From the NCBI GenBank assembly GCA_964458805.1, contig CAYWKH010000015.1:1-28526 (forward strand): DNA of 28,526 nucleotides, given 5' to 3'. The position numbers and the translations under genes were made by a program. Position 1 is the first letter of the stretch, and each line of letters starts with the position of its first letter. The DNA comes from JAAYLU01 sp964458805. GTDB taxonomy: Bacteria; Synergistota; Synergistia; Synergistales; Aminobacteriaceae. This document shows, in pieces, positions 16,392 through 23,774 of this stretch. The notes beneath the pieces are model-generated. The model saw nothing but the letters and a program-made list of their open reading frames with translations, was not told the origin of the DNA and did not search any database.

Positions 16392-16580
16392 TCAGAGATA
16401 ATCCGACGAGACGAAACTCTCCCACCACTCTTCGATGCAGTTCTCATACTCCACGAACAGGTCGTCGTACAGGACCTCCTCGGCCATCTCCTCCTCCATC
16501 AACTCGGGAAGATACAGGACCCCGGACCAGTACTCCTCGTCTTCATATATATTTCGCTCGAACACCTTCAGCCCGCTCAT
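16392..16580 (-). CDS. Small, strongly acidic protein of unknown function
   Basis: I do not recognise this 62-residue protein. About 19 residues are Asp or Glu, against one Lys and one Arg, and Trp, Tyr and Phe are frequent (for example YEDEEYW and EEWWESF). There is no signal peptide or membrane segment. The third codon positions are GC-rich like the neighbours, which supports real coding. ATG 16580 has a GGGG run about ten bases upstream and an extended -10 promoter at 16624-16632. The gene is bounded by ispDF on one side and by the rimP leader on the other, so it appears to be its own transcription unit. The charge pattern resembles nucleic-acid-mimic or inhibitor proteins, but that is only a speculation from composition. 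Confidence 0.65.
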   Translation of the reverse strand: MSGLKVFERNIYEDEEYWSGVLYLPELMEEEMAEEVLYDDLFVEYENCIEEWWESFVSSDYL

Positions 16581-16623
16581 GGCAGACCCCCCGGGACGAC
16601 CGTCTGTACTGCGTTTCCCCTAT

Positions 16624-16632
16624 AGTATATCA
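16624..16632 (-). promoter_or_regulatory. Extended -10 promoter of the small acidic gene
   Basis: Minus-strand TGA (16630-16632) adjoins TATACT (16624-16629). No -35 is apparent. Transcription would start about 37 bases before the ATG at 16580. A palindrome abuts the element on its upstream side. Confidence 0.55.
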
Positions 16633-16647
16633 CGAGGATCGCTCGTG
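16631..16647. repeat. Inverted repeat over the acidic gene's promoter
   Basis: CACGAG (16631-16636) and CTCGTG (16642-16647) form a 6-bp inverted repeat with a 5-base centre. It starts within the TG of the extended -10 and covers the spacer, the position of many repressor operators. There is no U tract, so a terminator of ispDF is less likely. Confidence 0.45.
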
Positions 16648-16664
16648 CGCTCCTCGCAGTAGCG

Positions 16665-17825
16665 CTAAGCGAGGGCTTCAGCCCTCCACAGGGTCGCGGC
16701 CGAGTGGCATACCACCGAATGGCAGCTCCCCACCGCCCCAACCCCCTCGCCTGACTTGACCTTCAGGTGTATCCTGCCTGACCAGGTTTTAGGAAGGACT
16801 GTCTCAATCGCCGAGACCATAAGGTGCAGGCTGGGGCCCAATATAGGTTTTTGGGCGATTATCACACTGTCCACCCACTCCAGCTCCCACCCCTCGCTGC
16901 AAACTCTCCTGGCCGTGTCCTCAAGGAGTTTTAAACTCGAAATGCCCTTGAAGGCGGGATCTCCGGCCGGGTACAGGGTGCCGATATCGGACATCCCGGC
17001 CGCCCCGAGCAGCGAGTCGCACACCGAGTGCACAAGCACGTCTCCGTCGGAGTACCCCGCGAAGCCCAGCGGAAAACCGGGAAACTCCACCCCTCCCAGT
17101 ATGAAACGTCTTCCCGGTACAAGCGGGTGCACGTCGTAGCCTATCCCGGTGCGCGATACGCGGCGCGCCATAGATTCCGCCAGGGCAAAATCCTCCTCCC
17201 ATGTGATTTTCATGTTCTTCCTCTCGCCCCTCACCCAACTGAGAGGCTGTCCGGCGGCCGACCAGGCCTCGCCCTCGTCCCTCGCGCCACCCGGGTGAGC
17301 TGCAAGTATCGAGATGAGCGCCTCTCTCGGGAAGGCCTGCGGGGTCTGCGCGGCCCACAGTCCCTCCCTGGGATGCGGGGAGATGATCCCCGCATCGTCC
17401 ATCTTTTTCAACGCGTCGGAGACGGGTACGAGAGGGATCACTCCGTGGCCGGGCTCGAGCGCGGCGACCAGGCTTTCGGCGAGCTCAAGCGATAAAAAGG
17501 GGCGCGCCGCATCGTGTATGAGCGCGTACTCGCCGGTCGCGGCCCTCAATCCATTCAGCACTGACTCCTGTCTTTCGGCGCCCCCCTCGACGACACGCAT
17601 TGGAACCTCGAAAGAGAGCGCCTCCTCCTCAAGCGACGAGCAGGCACCCTCAGGCCCGACCAGCACGCACTCGCGCGCCGATCCCCTTGAATGGAGGGCC
17701 TGCGCCGCTCGCGCGCTCCACTTCCAAAGGGAGACACCTGCGAGCTCCCTGAACTGCTTTGGCGCGCCGCCCCCGGCTCTCTCGCCCCTGCCGGCGGCGA
17801 CTATGACGAAGGAGACATCCTTCAA
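16665..17825 (-). CDS. ispDF: Fused IspD-IspF of the MEP isoprenoid pathway
   Basis: This 386-residue fusion joins two MEP-pathway enzymes. Residues about 1-220 are IspD (cytidylyltransferase) with IVAAGRGERAGGGAPKQF, HDAARPFLS, AAQTPQAFP and the NMKITWEEDFALAE region. Residues about 222-386 are IspF (MEcPP synthase) with TGIGYDVHPL, holding the zinc-binding Asp and His, GYSDGDVLVHSVCDSLLGAA and SDIGTLYP. The IspF nucleotide loop is divergent: the usual TTTE is KSGE, and the GRGEG segment reads GSCHS. IspE is not in the window. Start codon TTG 17825 overlaps the stop of the PIN gene as TTGA; an AGGAAG sequence lies about ten bases upstream. Confidence 0.93.
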   Translation of the reverse strand: MKDVSFVIVAAGRGERAGGGAPKQFRELAGVSLWKWSARAAQALHSRGSARECVLVGPEGACSSLEEEALSFEVPMRVVEGGAERQESVLNGLRAATGEYALIHDAARPFLSLELAESLVAALEPGHGVIPLVPVSDALKKMDDAGIISPHPREGLWAAQTPQAFPREALISILAAHPGGARDEGEAWSAAGQPLSWVRGERKNMKITWEEDFALAESMARRVSRTGIGYDVHPLVPGRRFILGGVEFPGFPLGFAGYSDGDVLVHSVCDSLLGAAGMSDIGTLYPAGDPAFKGISSLKLLEDTARRVCSEGWELEWVDSVIIAQKPILGPSLHLMVSAIETVLPKTWSGRIHLKVKSGEGVGAVGSCHSVVCHSAATLWRAEALA

Positions 17826-19003
17826 GACTGGCGCGCTTCCTTCTTGATCCTGCCGAACACCATGCGCCCGGCCGATGTCTGAAGCATGGATGTCACCACG
17901 ACCTCCACCCTCTTGCCGATATAGTTCTCGCCGTCCTCAACCACGAACATCGTGCCGTCGTCCAGGTAGCCAACGCCCTGGAGGGGCTCCTTGCCCTCGC
18001 GAATGACGTCGATTGTTATAGTCTCGCCAGGTAGAAGCATCGGTTTGAGTGCGTTCGCAAGGTCGTTCACGTTCAGCACCTGGATCCCCTGGATCTGGGC
18101 CAGCTTGTTAAGGTTGTAGTCGGTCGTCAGTATCTGGCCCCCTAACTTCTCGGCCAGCGCCACCAGCGCGCTGTCCACCGACTCGGCCTTCAACTCTTTC
18201 AGCGAAAAATCCACAATTTCATAACGGATTCCCGCCAGGTGCTGAAGGTCATTCACCACGTCCAGTCCGCGCCTTCCCCTGGTGCGCCTGGCGGGGTCCG
18301 TCGAATCCGCGACTGACTGGAGCTCGTGAAGCACGAACTGCGGAATTATGATGACTCCCTCCAGGAAGCCCGTGCTGGCCACGTCCAGGATCCTTCCGTC
18401 AATTATCACGCTAGTGTCCAGGATCTTCTTGGGGATCGACCACAGCAGTTCATCGGAGGCAAAACCGCCCTCGCCTACGCTAGGTTGGATCTTGCCGGAA
18501 GAAAACCGCTCCTTAAGTCCGCGTATCGGGCTCAGTACGTGAGGAAGGTCGCTCTGCCGCTTCAGCAGGATGCGAGCTCCCAGGTATGCGAAGACCACGT
18601 TAAGCACGACCGCCAGGTAGCTGCCGAATGGCATGTCCGAGAACGGAAGCGCCAGAAGGTTGGCTATTAGCAGCCCGATGATGATGCCGACTGTAGCCGA
18701 GGTCAATTCCGACCAACTGGCGTTTTTAAGGTGCGACTCAATCAGTGCGCCCATCGCGCCGAGAAGCCGCATAAAAAACGGGGAAAGAATCAAGCCGAAA
18801 AATGCGAATAAGACCACGCAAAAAAGTGTGAACAGAAACTTGCCCGGCATCCACAGAGGAAGCCACTCCTTGCCGGCCGAAAACCAATCGACCGGGATAA
18901 GAGGGAACAGCAACCAGGCGACCTGGGCACCTATCATGCCTCCAATGAGGATCATAAGGCCGGAGAAAACCAACTGCACGATTTTTCCAAGGCCCTCGGT
19001 CAT
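17822..19003 (-). CDS. YacL-like membrane protein with PIN and TRAM domains
   Basis: The protein has 393 residues. Four hydrophobic segments fill roughly residues 8-155. A PIN ribonuclease-like domain follows at about 190-315, with acidic residues in LDTSVIIDGRILDV, DSALVALA and LTTDYNLNKLA. A C-terminal TRAM domain (about 325-390) includes VGYLDDGTMFVVEDGENYIG. The family includes Bacillus YacL and is thought to be a membrane-anchored nuclease, although activity is mostly unproven. ATG 19003 has GAGGTGAG close upstream. It is translationally coupled to ispDF, a pairing also typical of Firmicutes (yacL-ispD-ispF). Confidence 0.92.
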   Translation of the reverse strand: MTEGLGKIVQLVFSGLMILIGGMIGAQVAWLLFPLIPVDWFSAGKEWLPLWMPGKFLFTLFCVVLFAFFGLILSPFFMRLLGAMGALIESHLKNASWSELTSATVGIIIGLLIANLLALPFSDMPFGSYLAVVLNVVFAYLGARILLKRQSDLPHVLSPIRGLKERFSSGKIQPSVGEGGFASDELLWSIPKKILDTSVIIDGRILDVASTGFLEGVIIIPQFVLHELQSVADSTDPARRTRGRRGLDVVNDLQHLAGIRYEIVDFSLKELKAESVDSALVALAEKLGGQILTTDYNLNKLAQIQGIQVLNVNDLANALKPMLLPGETITIDVIREGKEPLQGVGYLDDGTMFVVEDGENYIGKRVEVVVTSMLQTSAGRMVFGRIKKEARQS

Positions 19004-19158
19004 TTTCTCACCTCGCTTTAAGGAGCCTGCGAAGAGCGCGGGATCCGAACTGCCGAAGGCCCTGTCTGCGGCCCTTCACGCTTGGATGGCGCGTCAATCG
19101 AGGCTTCGATCTAACTCGGTCCAAACACATAAACGGAACTACACTCCTTCAAAAGAAG

Positions 19159-19770
19159 TCAACCCTCCACCCCCTTTACCCTGACCCGGGACTCCATGGC
19201 CGCCTGCAGCGTCGTCCTGTCGGCGAATTCGATGCTTCCTCCCACGGGGAGGCCGTAAGCGATCCGGGAGACCGGCACCCCGCTGGGCCCCAGGAACTTG
19301 AGCAGCGCATGATACGTCAGGTCCCCTTCGATGCGCGGGTTGGTAGCGATGATCACCTCCCTGATGCCTCCGCCCCTGATTCGTTCCAGCAACGACTCGA
19401 GCATACGGTCGTCCAGCGTTTCTCCGTCTAGGGGGGATACCCTGCCCCCTAGAACCTGGTACAGGCCGGAGAAGACCCCGGCGTGCTCGATGCTGAAAAG
19501 GTCCTCCACCGTCTCGACTATGCACAGCAGGCCGCGGTCCCGCAATGGGTCGGAACATATCGAACACGGGTCCCGGTCAGTGATGTTTCCACATATGGAA
19601 CAGCTGCCCACCCTCTCCTTGAGTGCGGTCAGCACGCGCGACAGCTCCTCTGCGTAGGACGGCGGCTGCTGCAGTACGTAGAACGCCATCCTGCGGGCGC
19701 TCTTGGCCCCGACGCCGGGCATCTTTCGCAACAGGGACGACAGTCTCTCGAACGGATCGGGGAGCGGCAA
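19159..19770 (-). CDS. recR: Recombination protein RecR
   Basis: RecR works with RecF/RecO in RecA loading at gaps. The 203-residue protein has an N-terminal helix-hairpin-helix (LLRKMPGVGAKSARRMAF), a Cys4 zinc finger (CSICGN and CSICSD), and a Toprim domain with LCIVETVEDLFSIE and TNPRIEGDLTYHAL. The start is TTG 19770, with AGGTG six bases upstream. The order rlmH-ybaB-recR places it in the usual ybaB-recR pair; dnaX, often upstream of ybaB, is absent here. Confidence 0.95.
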   Translation of the reverse strand: MPLPDPFERLSSLLRKMPGVGAKSARRMAFYVLQQPPSYAEELSRVLTALKERVGSCSICGNITDRDPCSICSDPLRDRGLLCIVETVEDLFSIEHAGVFSGLYQVLGGRVSPLDGETLDDRMLESLLERIRGGGIREVIIATNPRIEGDLTYHALLKFLGPSGVPVSRIAYGLPVGGSIEFADRTTLQAAMESRVRVKGVEG

Positions 19771-19786
19771 TCCGTCACCTGCGGGG

Positions 19787-20092
19787 TTAAAACAGCCCCG
19801 GCATTCCGAGTCCGCCGGTGAGCTTGCTCATGCGGCTGCCCGCCAGTTCTCTGCTCTTGCGCAGAGCATCGTTCACGGCCGCCAGGACAAGATCCTCAAG
19901 CATCTCAACGTCATCGTTCGCCACCTCGGGCTCGATCTTCACCGACACGAGGTCCCCCTGCCCGTTGGCCGTCACCGTGACCATTCCGCCGCCGGCGCTG
20001 CCATCCACCTGCTCCTTGGCTAGCTCATCCTGGATGCTAGCCATCTGGGCCTGCATCTTCTGGGCCTGTTTCATTATCTTGTCCATATTCAT
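19787..20092 (-). CDS. ybaB: YbaB/EbfC nucleoid-associated protein
   Basis: This 101-residue protein is a YbaB/EbfC-family DNA-binding protein. It starts MNMDKIMKQAQKMQAQM, contains GSAGGGMVTVTANGQGDLVSVKI, and ends with a glycine-rich tail (LTGGLGMPGLF), all diagnostic. It forms dimers that bind DNA and is almost always next to recR. ATG 20092 has a GAGG sequence about ten bases upstream; a second ATG follows two codons later. Confidence 0.95.
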   Translation of the reverse strand: MNMDKIMKQAQKMQAQMASIQDELAKEQVDGSAGGGMVTVTANGQGDLVSVKIEPEVANDDVEMLEDLVLAAVNDALRKSRELAGSRMSKLTGGLGMPGLF

Positions 20093-20123
20093 GCGTAGTC
20101 CGCCTCTCTTTTCGATCTGAAGA

Positions 20124-20585
20124 CTAATGGTGGTATTTTACACCGTTGGCAATCGAGGCTGCCCTGTAAAGTTGCTCCGCCAGGAACAGGGGGCATAATT
20201 CATGGGGCAGCGTCATCTCGGAGAGGGAGAGAGAGAAGTCGCTTCTGCGCCCGACCTCGTCCGACAGCCCGAAAGCCCCGCCGACCACCATCACCACGCG
20301 ACCTCGTGCTGCCTCCAACGAAGAACGAAGCCAGGCGGAGAAGGAGATGCTGTCAAACTGCACCCCGCGCTCCTCCAGGGTGACCAGGTAATCCCTGTCG
20401 TTTATCGCCTTCAGGATCATGGCGCCCTCCCTCGCGATCCTCTTAGAGGGCTCCTGGTCCTTTACATCCGGCACGTTCTCAAGGGCGACCGATGTATAGG
20501 TACGAAGCCTCGAAATGTAGCGATTCGTGAGCGAGGATACATGCGCGTCCTTTATTCTCCCCACGGTAAGGATAACAATTTTCAA
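20124..20585 (-). CDS. rlmH: 23S rRNA pseudouridine-1915 N3-methyltransferase RlmH
   Basis: RlmH is a SPOUT-fold methyltransferase acting on pseudouridine 1915 of 23S rRNA on assembled ribosomes, using SAM. The 153 residues include the knot motif VMVVGGAFGLSDEV and the C-terminal LSLSEMTLPHELCP followed by EQLYRAASI and a final GVKYHH. The start codon is TTG 20585 (AGGA eight bases upstream), giving the standard N-terminus MKIVILTVGRIKD. A strong terminator lies directly before the gene, so it needs its own promoter or readthrough; no clear promoter was found between them. Confidence 0.95.
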   Translation of the reverse strand: MKIVILTVGRIKDAHVSSLTNRYISRLRTYTSVALENVPDVKDQEPSKRIAREGAMILKAINDRDYLVTLEERGVQFDSISFSAWLRSSLEAARGRVVMVVGGAFGLSDEVGRRSDFSLSLSEMTLPHELCPLFLAEQLYRAASIANGVKYHH

Positions 20586-20603
20586 GACTTATGTCCTGCC
20601 GGG

Positions 20604-20651
20604 AAACAAAAAGTACGCCCCCTCGTCCCGGCGGGCTGTACGGGGGCGTAC
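20604..20651 (-). terminator. Intrinsic terminator after the WecG-type fusion gene
   Basis: Arms 20613-20622 (gtacgccccc) and 20642-20651 (gggggcgtac) form a perfect 10-bp GC-rich stem with a 19-base loop. On the minus strand TTTTTGTTT follows. It lies 25 bases after the stop of the glycosyltransferase gene and 19 bases before the rlmH start. Confidence 0.88.
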
Positions 20652-20675
20652 AGGAAAATCACCGGGCACGGTGCC

Positions 20676-22415
20676 TTATAAAGGTCTCCCGCCCTTGGAG
20701 TCATACAGTCCGACCCTGGTCATAAGGACCTTGACGACGAAGACCACAAGTTCCAGATCCTTCCTCCATCTCCAGGGCTCCTGCAGAAGACGGTACAGCC
20801 ATTCCAGGCCAGTTTTCTGCATAATTACGGGGGCTCTCCTCAAGGAGCCGGAGATAACGTCGAAGGCGCCTCCAACGCCTACGGCCAGCAGGTCGCCCAA
20901 TCTATCCGAGTTCTCGGCGACCCATATCTCCTGTTTTGGCACCCCCATGGCGACGAAGAGTATCTTTGCGCCGCTGCTCTTGACGGCCTCGGCCACGGAG
21001 GCGTCTCCTTCGTCGAAGTATCCGTCGCGGAAGCCGGCCACTAATAGATCGGGAAAGCGCGTCTTCAATTCGGATGCAGCCTTCTCGACGATGCTCGGAC
21101 GCGATCCAAGCAAATACACTGGCCACCCCTCGGCTGCGGCCATCCGCGCCAGCCCTACCATGTAGTCGATGCCGGTGACCCTCTCCTGTACCGGCGTCCC
21201 CAGCAGTTTAAGCGCCCACACCAGCCCGGTGCCATCGGCCAGGGTCAAAAAGGAACTCCTCAGGGCCGCCGCATAACGCTCGTCTCTCTCGGCCTCCAGC
21301 ACCGCCAGTGCGTTGACCGTCGACACCAGCCTGGCACCGCCTCCCGGCACGAGCCCTCCGCGCGCCTTTGAAAGAGCGTAGTTCATGGAGACGTTGTCGA
21401 TGGAGGTGCTCCATATCGAGGGCCTTCTGGGCATCTTGGCACTCTCCTTCATATTGCGTATGGCCGGCATGATAGAATAACCCGCGATCAGCATGGCAAA
21501 ACAGACAGCCAGGGCGAGGAAGAGCGGCTTTCCGAGCTGGGACACGGCGACGGCCATCCCCGCCATGGCGCAAAGCGAGGTGATGAACCGGACGGCGCTC
21601 GGGTGGTCCAGTCCGCGCCCTATAAGCCTGCTGTAAAGCACCGCCGCATTGTTCCCCTTCGAGGTGAGCGCGCGGCTCATGAAATTGAGGGTGGCCTCGG
21701 CGATAGGTATCGCGAAGAGGCCTATCGGCAGCAGCATGAGGGCTCCAAGGGCTATCCCCTTGCTCACTCCCAGGACCGAGGTGCCTGCCACGAGCACTCC
21801 CCACATGGCCGACAGGGAGGCCCCCAGCCTTCGGTACATGTGCCCGTGCCGACTCCAGAAGACGCCCAGGAGCATCATGCCGGAGAGGGACATGAAGAAA
21901 GCCTCTCTCAGGCTTTGGCCCGAGAATACCGTCGCGGCCAGCATCAGGGAGAACGAGATCGCCAACAGGTGGCCGGACATCCCCGGAATGTTATCGAGTT
22001 CCTGCAACAGCACCGGGAAAGCGGCCACCCAGACCGCGGTCAGAAGCACCGACACCTCGGCGGGCAGGTAGTGATACTGCCCGGCAGGCAGCCCTATGAA
22101 CTCGATTCTCGGGCCGAGCAGGGCGAAGATGAAGCCAATCAACAGGTAGGCCGGCTTCCACAGCGTGTTCGGGTAGACGTGCTGCACCATCCCAAGGACT
22201 GCGGACAGCACCGCCATGCCGACGATGAAGCGCGAGGAAGGGCCCCCCGCGCACACGGCCGCCAGAACCCACGCGCCTATCAGGGCCAGGTCGCGGAAGT
22301 AATTGTATTGAGCGGTGTCCGCGCGACTCCTGCAGATGCGTTGCGTAAGGAAGCACAGCAACGCAATGAAGAGAACGCAAATAAATATCCCCGACGCGTA
22401 AGTCTCCGTGATCAA
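20676..22415 (-). CDS. Degenerate WecA/MraY-like membrane domain fused to WecG/TagA glycosyltransferase
   Basis: The 579-residue protein has two parts. Residues 1-320 are highly hydrophobic, with about ten membrane segments whose spacing resembles WecA/MraY polyprenyl-phosphate sugar transferases. However, the catalytic Asp pair position reads VQHVYP (77-82), the INxxDG-like loop reads ELDNIPGMSG (139-148), and the GDxGS site reads LGASLS (197-202). About residues 345-570 are a GT26 WecG/TagA/CpsF enzyme with LADGTGLVW, RVTGIDYM, VAMGVPKQEIWVAEN and VGVGGAFDVISGSLRRAP. This domain normally adds ManNAc-type sugars to lipid-linked GlcNAc. The start TTG 22415 is 12 bases from AAGGAGG; an in-frame ATA 22421 is 6 bases away. 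It forms its own unit, with a promoter at 22458 and a terminator at 20604. Confidence 0.88.
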   Translation of the reverse strand: MITETYASGIFICVLFIALLCFLTQRICRSRADTAQYNYFRDLALIGAWVLAAVCAGGPSSRFIVGMAVLSAVLGMVQHVYPNTLWKPAYLLIGFIFALLGPRIEFIGLPAGQYHYLPAEVSVLLTAVWVAAFPVLLQELDNIPGMSGHLLAISFSLMLAATVFSGQSLREAFFMSLSGMMLLGVFWSRHGHMYRRLGASLSAMWGVLVAGTSVLGVSKGIALGALMLLPIGLFAIPIAEATLNFMSRALTSKGNNAAVLYSRLIGRGLDHPSAVRFITSLCAMAGMAVAVSQLGKPLFLALAVCFAMLIAGYSIMPAIRNMKESAKMPRRPSIWSTSIDNVSMNYALSKARGGLVPGGGARLVSTVNALAVLEAERDERYAAALRSSFLTLADGTGLVWALKLLGTPVQERVTGIDYMVGLARMAAAEGWPVYLLGSRPSIVEKAASELKTRFPDLLVAGFRDGYFDEGDASVAEAVKSSGAKILFVAMGVPKQEIWVAENSDRLGDLLAVGVGGAFDVISGSLRRAPVIMQKTGLEWLYRLLQEPWRWRKDLELVVFVVKVLMTRVGLYDSKGGRPL

Positions 22416-22457
22416 AATTATGGCCGTCCTCCTTCAGCAAGAGGCTTCTAAAGATGG

Positions 22458-22466
22458 ATTTTACCA
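22458..22466 (-). promoter_or_regulatory. Extended -10 promoter of the WecG fusion gene
   Basis: Minus-strand TGG (22464-22466) adjoins TAAAAT (22458-22463) in the gap after serS. No clear -35 is seen. Transcription would start near 22451. Confidence 0.55.
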
Positions 22467-22502
22467 GCAAGAATATTATTTTTCCACCCTTTGCGGCGTA
22501 TA

Positions 22503-23774
22503 TCAGACGCGAATTTCTGTTATACCACCCATGTAAGGCATGAGCGCCCCCGGGATCTCCACCGATCCGTCCTCGCGCTGGTAGTTCTCCAGCACCGCGA
22601 TAAGAGTGCGGCCAACGGCGATTCCGGAGCCGTTCAGAGTGTGAACCAGCCTCGGCTTGCCCCCGCCCTTAGGTCGGTATCGGGTGCCCATGCGCCTGGC
22701 TTGAAAGTCCTCGCAGTTGCTGCAAGAGCTGATCTCCCGGTACTTGTCCTGGGATGGGAGCCACACCTCGATGTCGTAGGTCTTGCTGGCGCCGAACCCC
22801 ATGTCGCCGGTGCACAGGCAAATAGTGCGGAAGGGTATCTCGAGCAGGCGCAGTACCTCCTCGGCGTTCTCGGTCAGTTTCTCATGCTCTTCGTAGCTCT
22901 GCTCGGGGGTCGTCAGCTTCACCAGCTCCACCTTGTCGAACTGATGCTGCCTGAGCATCCCCCTCACGTCCCGTCCGTGAGACCCGGCCTCTCTCCTGAA
23001 GCACGGAGTGTAGGCGGTGCAGTAGTAAGGGAGCTGCTCCTCGTCCATTATCTCGCCCGCGAAGAGGTTGGTCAGAGGGACCTCGGCAGTCGGAATAAGC
23101 CACAGGTCGTCGTTCTCGCACTTGTACAGGTCTTCGGCGAACTTGGGAAGGTTGCCGGTTCCCTGCATGGTCCTGCTGCTGACCAGGAAGGGAGGCTGAA
23201 CCTCCAGGTAGCCGTGCTTTTCAGTGTGCAGGTCGAGCATGAAGTTGACCAACGCCCTCTCCAGGCGGGCTCCCAAGCCCTTTAGCACCGTGAACCTGCT
23301 CTGGGCCAGGGACGCGCCCCTCTCGAAGTCCATTATGCCCGCGGCCTCCCCGATATCCCAGTGAGGCTTCGGCTCGAACGAGAATTTTCTCGGCTCCCCC
23401 CAGCGCCTTATCTCCAGGTTGTCGTTCTCGTCCTTCCCCACGGGGACCGATTCATGCGGCCTGTTGGGTATGCACAGAAGCATGTAGCCAAGCTTCTCCT
23501 CGATCTCGGCAAGCCTGGCGTCCGCCTCGCGCACCCTCTCCCCTATGACTCGCATCTCCTCCATCAACTCGGAGGCGTCCTCTCCCCTGGCTTTTGCAGC
23601 CCCCACTTGCTTCGCCCCTTCGTTTCTTCTGGCCTTCAGCTCCTCTGTCTCGGCCAGAAGGGCGCGCTTCTCGTCATCAAGCGCTACCAGGGGTTCAACG
23701 TCGAAATCATTCAGCCTGTTGGCAAGAAAAGTCCTTGCTTCGTCCACGTTCGATCTTATCCACCGTATATCAAG
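22503..23774 (-). CDS. serS: Seryl-tRNA synthetase
   Basis: SerRS charges tRNA-Ser and also tRNA-Sec with serine. The 423-residue protein has the N-terminal antiparallel coiled-coil arm (about residues 25-105) and the class II core with motif 2 around CFRREAGSHGRDVRGMLRQ and motif 3 GSGIAVGRTLIAVLENYQ. ATG 23774 (MLDIRWIRSN) is nine bases after AGGGGG; an earlier in-frame ATG abuts that site. The start overlaps the end of the lumazine synthase-like gene by 5 bases. It is the enzyme that would serve the partial tRNA-Sec at the right end. Confidence 0.97.
   Translation of the reverse strand, partial: LDIRWIRSNVDEARTFLANRLNDFDVEPLVALDDEKRALLAETEELKARRNEGAKQVGAAKARGEDASELMEEMRVIGERVREADARLAEIEEKLGYMLLCIPNRPHESVPVGKDENDNLEIRRWGEPRKFSFEPKPHWDIGEAAGIMDFERGASLAQSRFTVLKGLGARLERALVNFMLDLHTEKHGYLEVQPPFLVSSRTMQGTGNLPKFAEDLYKCENDDLWLIPTAEVPLTNLFAGEIMDEEQLPYYCTAYTPCFRREAGSHGRDVRGMLRQHQFDKVELVKLTTPEQSYEEHEKLTENAEEVLRLLEIPFRTICLCTGDMGFGASKTYDIEVWLPSQDKYREISSCSNCEDFQARRMGTRYRPKGGGKPRLVHTLNGSGIAVGRTLIAVLENYQREDGSVEIPGALMPYMGGITEIRV

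Noticed and set aside
19004..19158. Structured leader or promoter before the YacL-like gene
   Set aside because: Small inverted repeats (for example 19097-19110) exist, but stems are only about 5 bp and no -10/-35 pair is convincing.
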